Shown: positions 44,766-55,993, counted from the first letter of the stretch. The stretch: DNA of 64,000 nucleotides from Corynebacterium sp. KPL1814 (GCF_000478175.1 NZ_KI515775.1:403363-467362), one strand, 5' to 3'. Notes: generated from the sequence alone by a model not told the origin. A program made the numbers and translations.

Positions 44766-45368
44766 TCACCACCGGCGCTCCCACCAATCACCCAACTTGG
44801 GGCGTTCTTCCCCCAAGGTGGTGGGCTTGCCGTGCCCCGGGCGGATGATGGCGTTATCTGGGAACTCCTCGAAGATGCGCTTGCTGACGTCCTTATATAG
44901 CCGCACAAAGTCGCCCTCAGAGGTCGTTCGGCCCAATCCACCGGGGAAAACGGAATCTCCCACGAAGAGGTTGGTGACACCGTCAACGGTCGCTACGAGT
45001 GCCACGCCGCCGGGGGTATGGCCGCGCAGGATGATGATCGGCAATTTCATACCGGCAAACTCGATGGAATCGCCCTCGCGCAGTTCAACGTCCACGTCTT
45101 CTGGAATGGCGGGCGAATCAATAAAGGAGGCGTAGTGTTTTGCGTTGGTGGCCTGCAGGACCTCCCCGAGCGCACGCACGTGATCCCAGTGGCGGTGCGT
45201 GGTGAGCACGGCGGTGATGTCAACGCCTGCCTCGCGCGCCATGTCGAGGATGGCGGGGGCGTTATCGGCGGCATCGACAAGCAAGCCTTGATCGCCGGCA
45301 GTCAGCAGGTAGCAGTTATTGTCCATCTCCGAAACGGAGATCTGGTGAAGATGTAGCTCGTTAGTCAT
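44766..45368 (-). CDS. metallo-beta-lactamase-fold hydrolase (glyoxalase II-like)
   Basis: A 200-residue MBL-fold protein with the zinc motif THRHWDHV, a later histidine in RGHTPGGVALV, the aspartate in FVGDSVFPGGLGR and the histidine in IRPGHGKPT. This set matches glyoxalase II-type hydrolases such as M. tuberculosis Rv1637c, which is also next to uvrA. The substrate is unknown, possibly S-glutathionyl or mycothiol thioesters by analogy. Divergent from uvrA. Confidence 0.85.
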   Translation of the reverse strand: MTNELHLHQISVSEMDNNCYLLTAGDQGLLVDAADNAPAILDMAREAGVDITAVLTTHRHWDHVRALGEVLQATNAKHYASFIDSPAIPEDVDVELREGDSIEFAGMKLPIIILRGHTPGGVALVATVDGVTNLFVGDSVFPGGLGRTTSEGDFVRLYKDVSKRIFEEFPDNAIIRPGHGKPTTLGEERPKLGDWWERRW

Positions 45369-45432
45369 ACGTCCCAGCCTACGGGTACATTCAAGGGGAG
45401 ATTAAAATCTATGATGTGGAGGCTGGAGCGCA

Positions 45433-48273
45433 GTGGCAGAACGATTGATTGTGCGAGGCGCACGGGAACACAATCTCAAGGGCGTGGATATCGATATTCC
45501 GCGCGATAAAATGGTGGTTTTTACTGGGCTTTCGGGCTCTGGTAAGTCCTCGCTGGCCTTCGATACCATCTTTGCGGAGGGCCAACGCCGCTACGTGGAA
45601 TCGTTGAGCTCTTATGCCCGGATGTTTTTGGGCCAGATGGATAAACCCAACGTGGAATACATCGGTGGCTTATCGCCGGCGGTGTCCATCGATCAGAAAT
45701 CCACGAACCATAACCCGCGCTCTACCGTGGGCACGATTACGGAGATCTACGACTACCTCCGCTTGCTCTTCTCGCGCGCCGGCACGCCGCACTGCCCCAA
45801 GTGCGATGCCGTCATCGAGCGTCAGACGCCGCAGCAGATCGTCGATTCCGTGCTGGAGCAGGAAGAAAAGCTGAAGTTTCAGGTGCTTGCCCCGGTAGCG
45901 CGCAAGCGCAAGGGCGAGTTTGTTGACCTCTTCCAAGACCTTTCGGCACAGGGCTACTCCCGCGTGCGCGTGGATGGAGAGACCCACCAGTTAAGTGATC
46001 CGCCAAAGCTGAAGAAGCAGGTTAAGCACACCATCGAGGTGGTGGTGGACCGGTTGCAGGTCAAAGCCTCCCAGAAGCAACGCCTGACCGATTCCGTGGA
46101 AACGGCTTTGCGGCTTGCCGATGGCCTCGTCACCATCGAGTTCGTTGATAAAGAGGAACTCACGCATACTTATTCTGAAAAGGCGGCCTGCCCCAATGGC
46201 CATGCACTTACCATCGAGGAGTACGAGCCGCGCGCGTTTTCCTTTAACGCCCCCTTTGGCGCCTGCCCGGTCTGCGATGGCTTGGGCACTAAGCTCGAAG
46301 TGGACGTGGATCTGCTGATTCCGGATCCGGATGCCCCAGCTGTCGATGCCGTGCAGCCGTGGCATTCGAGCCCGAACTCCCGGTACTTTGTCAAACTCGT
46401 GGAAGGTTTGGGCAAGGCCATGGGCTTTGATCCGCAGACCCCCGTCAGCGAGCTGACGAAGGAGCAGCGCGATGCGTTGATTTACGGCACCGAAACCGAG
46501 GTGCGGGTGCGCTATAAGAACCGCTATGGCCGCCAGCGCAATTGGACCGCGCCTTTTGAGGGCGCAGTAGGCTTCCTGCACCGCAAATTGGATACCACGG
46601 ATTCGCAGTCCCAAAAGGATCGCCTGCTGCAATACACCCGCCGGGTGCCGTGTAGCACGTGTAAGGGAACGCGCCTGAAGCCGGAAATCCTCGCCGTGCG
46701 CTTGGCGTCGACCTCGCATGGTGAACAGTCCATCGCGGGGCTAAGCGCCCTGTCCATCGAGGATGCCTCAGAGTTTTTGGATTCGCTCGTCTTGGGGCAC
46801 CGTGAGGAAATTATCGCGGGAGCGGTGCTGAAGGAAACCCAGGCCCGCCTGCGCTTCTTATTGGACGTTGGGCTTAACTACCTCACCTTGGACCGCGGTG
46901 CTTCGACCCTGTCCGGCGGCGAGGCCCAGCGTATTCGCCTGGCCACGCAGATTGGATCCGGGCTGGCTGGAGTGCTCTACGTCTTGGACGAGCCGTCTAT
47001 CGGTTTGCACCAGCGCGATAATCACCGCCTGATCTCAACCCTGCAGCGCCTGCGCGATATTGGCAATACGCTCATCGTGGTCGAACACGATGAAGACACC
47101 ATCCGCTCGTCCGATTGGCTGGTGGATGTGGGCCCGCGCGCCGGTGAATACGGCGGCGAAGTGGTTTACCAAGGCGAGCCCGCCGGCGTGGAGAAGGTAG
47201 AGAAGTCCTTAACGGGGCAGTACCTGTCCGGTTCCAAGGTCCTGGCCGTTCCGGATCATCGCCGCGAGATCGATAAAGATCGTACCCTCAAGATAGTCGG
47301 CGCACGGGAAAATAACCTCAAGGGGATTAATGTCGAGATTCCGCTCGGCGTGCTGGTGTGTATTACCGGTGTGTCCGGATCCGGCAAATCCACCGTGGTC
47401 AATGAGATCCTGGCCAAGACCTTGGCTAATAACCTCAACCGCGCCCGTCAGGTTCCTGGGCGCGCCAAGCGCGTGGAGGGCATCGAGCACCTAGATAAGT
47501 TGGTGCAGGTGGATCAAAGCCCGATTGGCCGCACACCGCGTTCTAACCCGGCTACCTATACCGGCGTCTTTGATAAGATTCGCAATCTTTTTGCGGAGAC
47601 CCAAGAGGCGAAGGTGCGCGGCTACAAGGCCGGACGTTTTTCCTTCAACGTCAAAGGTGGACGCTGCGAGGCTTGCCAGGGCGATGGCACCATCAAGATC
47701 GAGATGAACTTCTTGCCGGATGTCTATGTTCCGTGTGAGGTCTGCGAGGGCGCGCGCTATAACCGCGAGACCTTGGAGGTCCACTACAAGGGCAAGAACA
47801 TTGCGGAAGTGCTGGACATGCCCATCTCAGAGGCGGCGGACTTCTTCGAGCCCATTACCTCCATCCACCGCTACTTGGCCACGCTTGTCGATGTCGGCTT
47901 GGGTTACGTGCGCCTCGGCCAAGCCGCCACCACATTGTCCGGCGGTGAGGCCCAGCGCGTGAAGCTTGCCTCGGAGCTGCAAAAGCGCACCAATGGCCGC
48001 ACCATCTATATCCTGGATGAGCCGACGACCGGTCTGCACTTTGAGGATATTCGCCGGTTAATGTTGGTGATTCAAGGCTTGGTAGATAAGGGCAATTCCG
48101 TGCTCATCATTGAGCACAACCTTGACGTTATCAAGGCTGCGGACTGGATTGTGGACATGGGTCCAGAAGGCGGTGCTGGTGGCGGCACCGTGGTCGCGCA
48201 GGGAACTCCGGAAAAGGTTGCACAAGTGGAAGGGTCCTATACCGGCGGCTACCTCAAGGAAATGCTGACCTAA
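45433..48273 (+). CDS. uvrA: excinuclease ABC subunit A
   Basis: DNA damage sensor of nucleotide excision repair. The 946-residue protein has two ABC modules: Walker [10 protein letters not shown] and GVSGSGKST, each with an LSGGEAQR signature, plus zinc-binding CxxC pairs (CPKC, CPVC, CEAC...CEVC) and the insertion domain. Start: GTG 45433, with GGAG 8 bases upstream. TATGAT at 45410-45415 may be its -10 box. No SOS box was found upstream. Full length. Confidence 0.97.
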   Translation: MAERLIVRGAREHNLKGVDIDIPRDKMVVFTGLSGSGKSSLAFDTIFAEGQRRYVESLSSYARMFLGQMDKPNVEYIGGLSPAVSIDQKSTNHNPRSTVGTITEIYDYLRLLFSRAGTPHCPKCDAVIERQTPQQIVDSVLEQEEKLKFQVLAPVARKRKGEFVDLFQDLSAQGYSRVRVDGETHQLSDPPKLKKQVKHTIEVVVDRLQVKASQKQRLTDSVETALRLADGLVTIEFVDKEELTHTYSEKAACPNGHALTIEEYEPRAFSFNAPFGACPVCDGLGTKLEVDVDLLIPDPDAPAVDAVQPWHSSPNSRYFVKLVEGLGKAMGFDPQTPVSELTKEQRDALIYGTETEVRVRYKNRYGRQRNWTAPFEGAVGFLHRKLDTTDSQSQKDRLLQYTRRVPCSTCKGTRLKPEILAVRLASTSHGEQSIAGLSALSIEDASEFLDSLVLGHREEIIAGAVLKETQARLRFLLDVGLNYLTLDRGASTLSGGEAQRIRLATQIGSGLAGVLYVLDEPSIGLHQRDNHRLISTLQRLRDIGNTLIVVEHDEDTIRSSDWLVDVGPRAGEYGGEVVYQGEPAGVEKVEKSLTGQYLSGSKVLAVPDHRREIDKDRTLKIVGARENNLKGINVEIPLGVLVCITGVSGSGKSTVVNEILAKTLANNLNRARQVPGRAKRVEGIEHLDKLVQVDQSPIGRTPRSNPATYTGVFDKIRNLFAETQEAKVRGYKAGRFSFNVKGGRCEACQGDGTIKIEMNFLPDVYVPCEVCEGARYNRETLEVHYKGKNIAEVLDMPISEAADFFEPITSIHRYLATLVDVGLGYVRLGQAATTLSGGEAQRVKLASELQKRTNGRTIYILDEPTTGLHFEDIRRLMLVIQGLVDKGNSVLIIEHNLDVIKAADWIVDMGPEGGAGGGTVVAQGTPEKVAQVEGSYTGGYLKEMLT

Positions 48274-48301
48274 TCACTAGAGGAATAGTTTCTGCGAAAA
48301 A

Positions 48302-48331
48302 TTGCCCTCTTTTTAAAATATGGGCTAGTCT
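48302..48331 (+). promoter_or_regulatory. promoter of the beta-lactamase-fold lipoprotein gene
   Basis: TTGCCC at 48302-48307 and TAGTCT at 48326-48331, 18 bp apart. Transcription would begin at about the ATG (48339), so the message is probably leaderless or nearly so. Confidence 0.5.
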
Positions 48332-48338
48332 GTGAGGA

Positions 48339-49193
48339 ATGAATCTACGGCGGAAAGTGGGGGCGATACTGGCCACGGTGTCGCTTGCTGCCGTGGCGGC
48401 GTGTTCGTCTCCCGAGCAGGCGCCGGATACGGCGGGGGAAGGGGCATCGGCAAGCGCGAGCGATAAAGCCGATGCAACACTCACCAAAGATCTAGACCGC
48501 GCTGTTGATACGGTATCCAGGCACTATGACGCCAAGGTCGGCGTGGCCATTTCCGCCGGCGAAGAAAAAATCTCTGCGGGAGACAAAGGTGAAGGGCCAG
48601 CTTGGTCCACGATCAAAGTGCCCATCGCCATTACCGCGCTGCAAGACGGCGCCGATCCGTCCTTGGTAGATCTAGCGATCAAGGAATCCGATAATGATGC
48701 CGCGTACGCATTGTGGTCCCAGGTGCAGTGGGAAGAAGGCGAGGCTTCGGAGGCGGTGGAAAAGCTCTTGCGCGAGCACGGTTCGAAGGCCTCCATTGAG
48801 GCTGACGCTTTTGGTTACTCCACCTGGCCATTGCAGGAGCAAGCAAATTTTGGCGCGCAATTGCCCTGTATCAAAGAAGCCGAATACGTCCATGAGGTAT
48901 TAAATGACATCGTAGAATGGCAAAGCGTCGGCCTATCGAAACATGCAAGCACCCGGGCCAAAAGCGGCTGGGGGCTTGATGAAAATAGCGATGATTACAC
49001 TTTCCGCCAATTCGGTGTCCATGAAAAGGACGGCAAAAGGGTAGGAGTAGCACTAAGCGTCGTCGTCGAAGGCGAGGATTATGAAAGTGGCTCCGCCGCG
49101 ATTGATGATCTTGCCGATGACGTCCTCAAGGTCATCGACAAATCCATTGAAGATAAAAATCTAGAGCCCGATTCCACCTGCGAGGATGCTTAG
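48339..49193 (+). CDS. lipoprotein with a compact serine beta-lactamase/PBP-like fold
   Basis: A 284-residue exported lipoprotein: the signal peptide ends AVAAC with acylated C22, then a Ser/Ala linker. The three active-site motifs of the beta-lactamase superfamily are present: S90-T-I-K93, S117-D-N119 and K208-S-G210. However, SxxK and SDN are only 27 residues apart, against about 60 in class A enzymes, so the helical domain is reduced. There is no obvious Glu166 equivalent. C177 and C281 could form a disulphide. It may be a cell-wall serine hydrolase or a drug-binding protein rather than a true lactamase. It lies behind uvrA with its own promoter. Confidence 0.7.
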   Translation: MNLRRKVGAILATVSLAAVAACSSPEQAPDTAGEGASASASDKADATLTKDLDRAVDTVSRHYDAKVGVAISAGEEKISAGDKGEGPAWSTIKVPIAITALQDGADPSLVDLAIKESDNDAAYALWSQVQWEEGEASEAVEKLLREHGSKASIEADAFGYSTWPLQEQANFGAQLPCIKEAEYVHEVLNDIVEWQSVGLSKHASTRAKSGWGLDENSDDYTFRQFGVHEKDGKRVGVALSVVVEGEDYESGSAAIDDLADDVLKVIDKSIEDKNLEPDSTCEDA

Positions 49194-49204
49194 TTCACCG
49201 CGGT

Positions 49205-49233
49205 TTGCCTTGAGTGGCAGCGGCTGCTAGTCT
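49205..49233 (+). promoter_or_regulatory. infC operon promoter
   Basis: TTGCCT at 49205-49210 and TAGTCT at 49228-49233 with a 17-bp gap. It resembles the promoter at 48302 in both boxes. It would start the long infC leader at about 49240. Confidence 0.5.
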
Positions 49234-49239
49234 CATACC

Positions 49240-49463
49240 TACTACCGCCCAAGGTACCTTTTGCAGGAACCTGGGTCACAAGCGGAGATTCTCCCACCCG
49301 ATGCCGCGAACTTAAAGCTCGTTGGATAACGGTAAAGGTAACCAGACATTAGTGTCTGGCTCTGTGAGATCTCCCGGCTGCCATTGGCAGACCGGGTTAG
49401 ATTCGTTTGTGGTCCACGGTAGGTGAACTCATTACCCAAAACCCCTAATCGAGGAGAACCACA
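49240..49463 (+). promoter_or_regulatory. structured 5' leader of infC-rpmI-rplT
   Basis: About 220 untranslated bases with two clean hairpins: CCAGACA/TGTCTGG at 49342-49359 (TTAG loop), and a two-tier stem with CCCGG/CCGGG outside CTGCC/GGCAG at 49374-49396. The second is followed by TTAGATTCGTTTG, a weak U-rich run. In other bacteria such leaders bind L20 or IF3, or act by attenuation; that function here is inferred. Confidence 0.5.
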
Positions 49464-49985
49464 ATCAGCGCTGAAGCTCGCATTAATGAGCGTATCCGAG
49501 TACCCGAGGTCCGTCTTGTCGGACCCGGTGGTGAACAGGTGGGTATCGTCCGCACTGATGATGCCCGCAAGCTTGCCTATGAAGCTGACCTGGATTTGGT
49601 CGAGGTTGCTCCAAAGGCTAAGCCCCCAGTTGCCAAAATCATGGACTACGGCAAGTTCAAGTATGAGCAGGCCCAAAAGGCTCGCGAATCTCGTAAGAAC
49701 CAGCAGCAGACCGTGGTGAAGGAACAGAAGTTCCGTCCGAAGATCGACGATCACGATTATGAGACCAAGAAGAGTAACGTAGTTCGCTTCCTGGAAAAGG
49801 GATCCAAGGTCAAGGTGACCATCATGTTCCGCGGCCGCGAGCAATCGCGTCCGGAGCTGGGTTTCCGGCTTTTGGAGCGGTTGGCCGATGACGTCGCTGA
49901 GGTTGGCGTAGTTGAGTCCCGTCCCAAGCAGGATGGTCGCAATATGACCATGGTTTTGGGTCCGGTTCGTAAGGGCAAAAAGTAA
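49464..49985 (+). CDS. infC: translation initiation factor IF-3, AUC start
   Basis: Binds the 30S subunit and checks initiator tRNA and start codon. The protein is 173 residues from an ATC start at 49464: after it come [19 protein letters not shown] and the two IF3 domains. GAGGAG lies 8 bases upstream. infC genes are known for AUU/AUC/AUA starts, used for autoregulation because IF3 rejects them. The first ATG in frame (49539) would delete 25 conserved residues, including RINERIR, and is rejected. First gene of the infC-rpmI-rplT operon. Confidence 0.95.
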   Translation: MSAEARINERIRVPEVRLVGPGGEQVGIVRTDDARKLAYEADLDLVEVAPKAKPPVAKIMDYGKFKYEQAQKARESRKNQQQTVVKEQKFRPKIDDHDYETKKSNVVRFLEKGSKVKVTIMFRGREQSRPELGFRLLERLADDVAEVGVVESRPKQDGRNMTMVLGPVRKGKK

Positions 49986-50020
49986 ACCATATTCCACGTA
50001 GGATTTAAGGACTTATACTC

Positions 50021-50215
50021 ATGAAGCAGAAGACCCACAAGGGCACCGCAAAGCGCATCAAGGTGACCGGTTCCGGCAAGCTGCGCCGCGAGCAGGCAAA
50101 CCGCCGCCACTTGCTGGAGGGCAAGCCCTCCAAGCGCACCCGTCGCCTCAAGGGCACCGAGTCCGTCTCCCAGGCAGACACCAAGCGCGTCAAGCGTCTG
50201 CTCGGTCGCGCTTAA
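50021..50215 (+). CDS. rpmI: 50S ribosomal protein L35
   Basis: 64 residues, very basic, with [20 protein letters not shown] and the KRTRRLKG region of L35. Normal length and position between infC and rplT. GTAGGATTTAAGGA precedes the ATG. Confidence 0.97.
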   Translation: MKQKTHKGTAKRIKVTGSGKLRREQANRRHLLEGKPSKRTRRLKGTESVSQADTKRVKRLLGRA

Positions 50216-50271
50216 TAGCGCCCAATCAACCCACATCCACCATCTCAACCAGAATTTAAGGAAGTATTACT

Positions 50272-50655
50272 GTGGCACGAGTAAAGCGCTCAGTTAACGC
50301 AAAGAAGAAGCGTCGCGCGATCCTGAAGTCCGCCAAGGGCTACCGTGGTCAGCGTTCCCGCCTGTACCGTAAGGCTAAGGAGCAGTGGCTGCACTCTATG
50401 ACTTACGCTTACCGCGACCGTCGCGCGCGTAAGTCCGAGTTCCGCAAGCTGTGGATCCAGCGCATCAACGCTGCTGCCCGCATGAACGACATCACTTACA
50501 ACCGCCTCATCCACGGCCTGCGCTTGGCCGAGATCGAGGTAGACCGCAAGATCCTCGCCGAGCTTGCCGTCAACGACTTCGAGGCTTTCTCCGCACTGTG
50601 CGAGACCGCCAAGGCTGCCCTGCCTGAGGACGTCAACGCACCGAAGGCTGCGTAA
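50272..50655 (+). CDS. rplT: 50S ribosomal protein L20
   Basis: 127 residues with the L20 signature [18 protein letters not shown] and [18 protein letters not shown] start at 50272 after TTAAGGAAG. Binds 23S rRNA early in assembly and, in several bacteria, represses its own operon. Followed by a terminator. Confidence 0.97.
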   Translation: MARVKRSVNAKKKRRAILKSAKGYRGQRSRLYRKAKEQWLHSMTYAYRDRRARKSEFRKLWIQRINAAARMNDITYNRLIHGLRLAEIEVDRKILAELAVNDFEAFSALCETAKAALPEDVNAPKAA

Positions 50656-50679
50656 GCTTTTCAGCTACATAGCTGCTTG

Positions 50680-50721
50680 CCCACTCCATCACCGGCTAAT
50701 CCCCGGCGTGGGGTGGGTTTC
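50680..50721 (+). terminator. terminator of infC-rpmI-rplT
   Basis: CCCACTCCA pairs with TGGGGTGGG (one wobble), with an inner CCGG stem, followed by TTTCGT. Confidence 0.75.
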
Positions 50722-50818
50722 GTGCTATCTCAACGCCTAATGCTCGTCAAAATCGTGCACGCTGTGTGCTAGATTGATGAGTCTATAAAGCCAGTATTTG
50801 CAAGGAGACTGCCAAGCT

Positions 50819-51229
50819 ATGATGAGCCCGTATAACCGTGAGCAACCAGAAGGAAACTCTGGTTCCAACCAATTTCCTGGCCAGAATCAGCCTTATTACT
50901 CCCAGGATTTCCAATCCGGTGGTTATGCGCCGCAGGGCTATCCACAGCAACAATATGTAGCTGCAGGCAACCAGAAGTCTTGGGTTGCTACCTTGCTCCT
51001 GTGCTTCTTCTTGGGCAGCGTCGGTGCGCATAACTTCTACACCGGCCGCACCACCTATGCCATTGTGCAGTTATCGCTCAATATCATCGGCTGGTTTACC
51101 TTCTGGTTCCTGTTGGGCATCCTCTTCTGGGCCGTGCTGGGAATCTGGGTACTCGTTGAGTTCTTCATGATTCTTCTTGGCATGGGTGATTATGACAAGG
51201 ATGCGCGCGGAGTTCCCCTTCAGAAATAA
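50819..51229 (+). CDS. TM2-domain membrane protein
   Basis: A 136-residue protein: a Gln/Tyr/Gly-rich cytoplasmic N-terminus (about 1-52), then a TM2 domain with LLLCFFLGSVGAHNFYTGRT and two membrane helices, ending in a short charged tail. TM2 proteins are widespread and mostly unstudied. Starts ATG 50819 or 50822, after AAGGAG at 50802-50807; the frame start at 50798 precedes this RBS. Ends at a very strong terminator. Confidence 0.8.
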   Translation: MMSPYNREQPEGNSGSNQFPGQNQPYYSQDFQSGGYAPQGYPQQQYVAAGNQKSWVATLLLCFFLGSVGAHNFYTGRTTYAIVQLSLNIIGWFTFWFLLGILFWAVLGIWVLVEFFMILLGMGDYDKDARGVPLQK

Positions 51230-51244
51230 GCGATTGCGCCAAGG

Positions 51245-51270
51245 CCCTGCCGGATTTCCGGCAGGGTTTT
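51245..51270 (+). terminator. terminator of the TM2 gene
   Basis: A perfect 10-base stem, CCCTGCCGGA and TCCGGCAGGG, with a two-base centre, followed by TTTTG. Confidence 0.93.
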
Positions 51271-51324
51271 GTCATGCCTAAGGTGCGAAACGAGAAGTAT
51301 TGGGGCCAAGGTAGGGTAGAGCCT

Positions 51325-52131
51325 ATGAATTTAGACTTTGAGTCCGCCTTTACCGAACGCACTCCGCGCATTGTTAACGCGGTGAAATTGCACCGCGCTG
51401 CTAACCGCAAGAAAGCCAAACAGTTCATTATCGAGGGCGAAAATGCCGTGGACGCAGCGGTGTCTACGGGTGCGGCCACGGATGTATTTGTGACGGAAAA
51501 GGCCGCGGAGCGCTTTGCGGACATCGTCACGGCCTGCGGCTATATGGATGTCTACGTCCACCCCATTACAGATAAGGCCGCAAAGCATCTGGCCGATACT
51601 GCGACTACGACGGGAATTTTTGCCCTGTGTAGTTCTTCGGTCTTGTGGTCCGCAGGAAAGATTCTTAATGGAAAGCCGAATTTGATTTCGGTGCCGGTGC
51701 TTACCTCGGAGCCCGGGAACGCGGGGACGTTGATTAGGACTTCGGATGCGATGGGCGCTGATGGCGTGATCTTCGCTGGCGAGACCGTTGACCCCTTAGG
51801 CAGCAAGGTTGCCCGCGCTTCGGCCGGCTCCTTATTCCACGTCCCGGTTGCGCGCGATCCCAATATCAAGGACGTTCTCGGCCAATTGCGCAAGTCTGGC
51901 ATGCAAATCGTCGCGACGGCCGCAGATGGGGAAGTAGAGCTTGCCGATGCCGACCTCACCCAACCCACCGCCTGGCTCTTCGGAAATGAAGCCCACGGGC
52001 TGGGCGAGCTGCTTGAAGAGGCCGATATGCGGGTGCGCATCCCGCTGCGGGGGCGCGCGGAGTCACTCAACCTTGCCACCGCGGCCAGTATTTGTTTGTA
52101 CGAATCCGCCAAGGCACAGGAACAGAGTTAG
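51325..52131 (+). CDS. SpoU-family rRNA 2'-O-methyltransferase, TsnR-like
   Basis: A 268-residue SPOUT enzyme: an N-terminal substrate-binding domain with IVNAVKLHRAANRKKAKQFIIEGE, then the knot with WLFGNEAHGL and IPLRGRAESLNLATAA. The family includes RlmB and TsnR (thiostrepton resistance); in M. tuberculosis tsnR (Rv1644) is between rplT and pheS, as here. The target nucleotide cannot be told. ATG 51325 is chosen because it begins at the conserved fold and TAGGGT 7 bases before suggests a leaderless message. Confidence 0.85.
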   Translation: MNLDFESAFTERTPRIVNAVKLHRAANRKKAKQFIIEGENAVDAAVSTGAATDVFVTEKAAERFADIVTACGYMDVYVHPITDKAAKHLADTATTTGIFALCSSSVLWSAGKILNGKPNLISVPVLTSEPGNAGTLIRTSDAMGADGVIFAGETVDPLGSKVARASAGSLFHVPVARDPNIKDVLGQLRKSGMQIVATAADGEVELADADLTQPTAWLFGNEAHGLGELLEEADMRVRIPLRGRAESLNLATAASICLYESAKAQEQS

Positions 52132-52209
52132 GCCGCAATCGCGTTTATCCGCTGTAGCGAATGAAAAAGGGGTCCCTGGGACCGTCCGTGTCCTAGTGAC
52201 AGAGTATGA

Positions 52210-53298
<1,089 letters not shown>

Positions 53299-53321
53299 AA
53301 CCCAGAAAGGATAGATACATC

Positions 53322-55838
53322 ATGCTTATTTCCCAAGACTGGGTTACCCGTATCCTTGGCGCTTCCAATCCGAATTGGAGCGTGTCCGCTGCCGATATGG
53401 ATTCTGGTTTTGTCCGTGTAGGTTTTGAAACCGAGGGATATGAGCCTATCCCTGAGACTACTGGACCACTGGTCATTGGCCAGGTCGTAGAAATCGAAGA
53501 ACTTACGCAATTCAAAAAGCCCATTCGGTATTGCCAGGTCAACGTCGGTCAGGCCAATGGTACCGGTGAATTGCAGGGCATTATCTGCGGCGCGCGTAAC
53601 TTCCGTTTGCATGACTACGTCGTAGTCTCCCTGCCCGGCGCAGAGCTGCCCGGCGGCTTCAAAATCGCAGCGCGCGAAACCTATGATCACATCTCCAATG
53701 GCATGATGTGCTCCGCTGCTGAGCTGGGCCTTGGCGCGCAGGCAAACGGCATCATCGTGCTGGGAGAGGAAGTTGCGGACATGGTGGGCGAAGATGCCCG
53801 TCCAGTCATCGGCCTGTCCGATACCGATTTTGACGTCAATATCACCCCAGACCGCGGTTACGCACTATCTGCGCGTGGCTTAAGCCGCGAAATCGCTGCC
53901 GCTTTTGATCTGGAGTTTAAGGACGTCGCCGATGCCCCAGCGGTCGCCGGAATCGATACCTCTGCTGTGCCAGAGGCCGAAGGATCGCTTCTCAACATCG
54001 ATCTGCGCGAGGAAACCAAGGCGCAGCGATTTGGCGTGCGCAAGGTAACCGGCATCGATCCGCAGGCACGCACCCCATTTTGGATGGAACGCGAACTCAT
54101 GCTGTGCGGTCAGCGCAGCGTCAATGTGGCAACGGATGTGACCAACTACGTCATGTTGCTCTTGGGCGCCCCGATGCATGCCTTCGATGCCAATGAAATC
54201 GCAGGCGACCTTACGGTGCGCAATGCACACGAAGGCGAGAAGTTTGAGACTCTCGATCACGTCACTCGCGAACTCGCTGGTGAGGACGTGGTGATCTGTG
54301 ATGACAACGGCATCCAATCATTGGCCGGTGTCATGGGCGGCACGAGCTCAGAGATTTCTGACCAGACCACCGATGTCTACTTTGAGTCCGCAATCTGGGA
54401 TCCCATTACCGTGGCCCGCACTTCTCGCCGGCACAAGCTTTCTTCTGAGGCATCGCGCCGGTTTGAGCGCGGCGTCGATCCGGCCATCGTCGAGGTGGCC
54501 CTCGACATTGCGTGTGCATTGTTGCACTCCATCGCGGGCGGAACGATTGAAAAGGGCCGCGCCCTCGTCGGTGAGGTAACTCAGCCAGAGGCCATTCGTT
54601 TGCGTGCGGAAAAGCCGAGCGAATACGCAGGTGTGGAGTACTCCCGCGAGACCGTTATCTCCCGCCTGGAAGAGGTCGGCTGCTCCGTCGAAGCAGAATC
54701 GGATTCGGTACTAAAGGTCACACCCGCGACCTGGCGTACCGATATTTCTATGGACGTTGACCTCATCGAGGAGGTCTTGCGCCTTGAAGGCCTAGAAGAT
54801 ATCCCCACCGTTCTGCCTACGCCAGCAGGCGGTCGTGGTTTGACCCCAGCGCAAAAGCGCCGCCGCGCCATCGGCCACGGTTTGGCCTATGCCGGCTACG
54901 CAGAGGTATTGCCCACGCCGTTTATCGCAAACGACACCTTTGATGTGTGGGGCCTTGCCGCTGACGATGCCCGCCGCACTACCGTGGCAGTGCAGAACCC
55001 GTTGGAGTCTGACAAAGCCATCTTGGCCACGACCTTGCTTCCCGCAACGCTTGAGGCTTTGGGCCGCAACGTAGCTCGCGGCCGCAAGGATCTGGCGCTG
55101 TATGGCCTGCAGCAGGTGGCATTCAAGCGCGCAGAATCGTCACCGATGCCTTCCGTTGCCCAGCGTCCTGGCGATGAAGTTGTGGAAGAACTCCTGCGCA
55201 CCCTCCCGGATCAGCCCTTGCACGTGGCAACCGTCGCTACGGGCAAGATGGAACACGAGGGCCCGTGGGGCGAAGGCCGCGATTACACTTATGCGGATGC
55301 CATCGAATCCGCACGTCTGGTTGCCCGCGCCGCGGGCCTTGATATCGAGGTCGAAGCCGCGCAACACCTGCCGTGGCACCCAGGCCGGTGCGCCGCCATC
55401 AAGGTGCCAGGAACAGATGACATCGTGGGCTACGCCGGCGAATTGCACCCCCAGATTCTTGAGGCGCTCAACTTGCCGCCGCGCACGTGTGCGATGGAGC
55501 TTAATATCACGGCGCTGCCGTTGACGGAGCGCTTCCCAGCGCCGGTGCTGTCTGCATTCCCAGCTTTGCACCAAGATATCGCGCTGGTGGTAGATGAAGA
55601 TATCCCAGCGGAAAAGGTGCGCGCCACGGTAGAAGAGGGAGCAGGCGACCTCATCGAGTCGGTCGACCTCTTCGATATTTTCCGCGGTGAGCAATTGGGC
55701 GAGGGCAAAAAATCCTTAGCTTTCCAGCTGCAATTCCGCGCTGCAGACCGTACCTTGACCGATGAGGAGGTCAACGAGCACCGCACTACAGCCGCCGAAT
55801 TGGCCAAGCAGCGCTTCGGCGCAGAAATGCGAGCATAG
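53322..55838 (+). CDS. pheT: phenylalanyl-tRNA synthetase beta subunit
   Basis: 838 residues in the usual order: EMAP/OB tRNA-binding domain (about 40-150), B3/B4 editing domain (about 210-370) with FWMERELMLCGQRSVN and TNYVMLLLG, B5 domain, a catalytic-like core, and a C-terminal FDX-ACB domain. Full length. RBS AGAAAGG before ATG 53322. Forms an alpha2beta2 enzyme with PheS. Confidence 0.96.
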   Translation: MLISQDWVTRILGASNPNWSVSAADMDSGFVRVGFETEGYEPIPETTGPLVIGQVVEIEELTQFKKPIRYCQVNVGQANGTGELQGIICGARNFRLHDYVVVSLPGAELPGGFKIAARETYDHISNGMMCSAAELGLGAQANGIIVLGEEVADMVGEDARPVIGLSDTDFDVNITPDRGYALSARGLSREIAAAFDLEFKDVADAPAVAGIDTSAVPEAEGSLLNIDLREETKAQRFGVRKVTGIDPQARTPFWMERELMLCGQRSVNVATDVTNYVMLLLGAPMHAFDANEIAGDLTVRNAHEGEKFETLDHVTRELAGEDVVICDDNGIQSLAGVMGGTSSEISDQTTDVYFESAIWDPITVARTSRRHKLSSEASRRFERGVDPAIVEVALDIACALLHSIAGGTIEKGRALVGEVTQPEAIRLRAEKPSEYAGVEYSRETVISRLEEVGCSVEAESDSVLKVTPATWRTDISMDVDLIEEVLRLEGLEDIPTVLPTPAGGRGLTPAQKRRRAIGHGLAYAGYAEVLPTPFIANDTFDVWGLAADDARRTTVAVQNPLESDKAILATTLLPATLEALGRNVARGRKDLALYGLQQVAFKRAESSPMPSVAQRPGDEVVEELLRTLPDQPLHVATVATGKMEHEGPWGEGRDYTYADAIESARLVARAAGLDIEVEAAQHLPWHPGRCAAIKVPGTDDIVGYAGELHPQILEALNLPPRTCAMELNITALPLTERFPAPVLSAFPALHQDIALVVDEDIPAEKVRATVEEGAGDLIESVDLFDIFRGEQLGEGKKSLAFQLQFRAADRTLTDEEVNEHRTTAAELAKQRFGAEMRA

Positions 55839-55869
55839 GGCAGACCCAGTAGTCCAGCCCTTTGCATTA

Positions 55870-55930
55870 AACGGCGAAGAACCAGACTTTGGTGGCACAT
55901 AAGCCACTCGGGTCTTGGCTCTTCGCCGTT
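55870..55930. terminator. long bidirectional-looking hairpin after pheT
   Basis: The outer stem AACGGCGAAGA pairs with TCTTCGCCGTT; inside, CCAGAC pairs with GTCTTGG and GGTGGC with GCCACT, leaving a loop of about six bases. Nearly all 61 bases can pair. T-rich sequence (TTATGCTATTT) follows on the plus side. It isolates pheST from argC. Confidence 0.8.
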
Positions 55931-55993
55931 ATGCTATTTCATGCAGATGTTTATTATTTTCACGCCTTGTGAGCTGCGAAAAGTAATCCAATT

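Noticed and set aside
45369..45432. LexA/SOS box upstream of uvrA
   Set aside because: No sequence close to the corynebacterial LexA palindrome was found there or upstream of uvrB.
49374..49396. Intrinsic terminator/attenuator upstream of infC
   Set aside because: The stem is good but the following sequence lacks a real U-tract; kept only as part of a structured leader.
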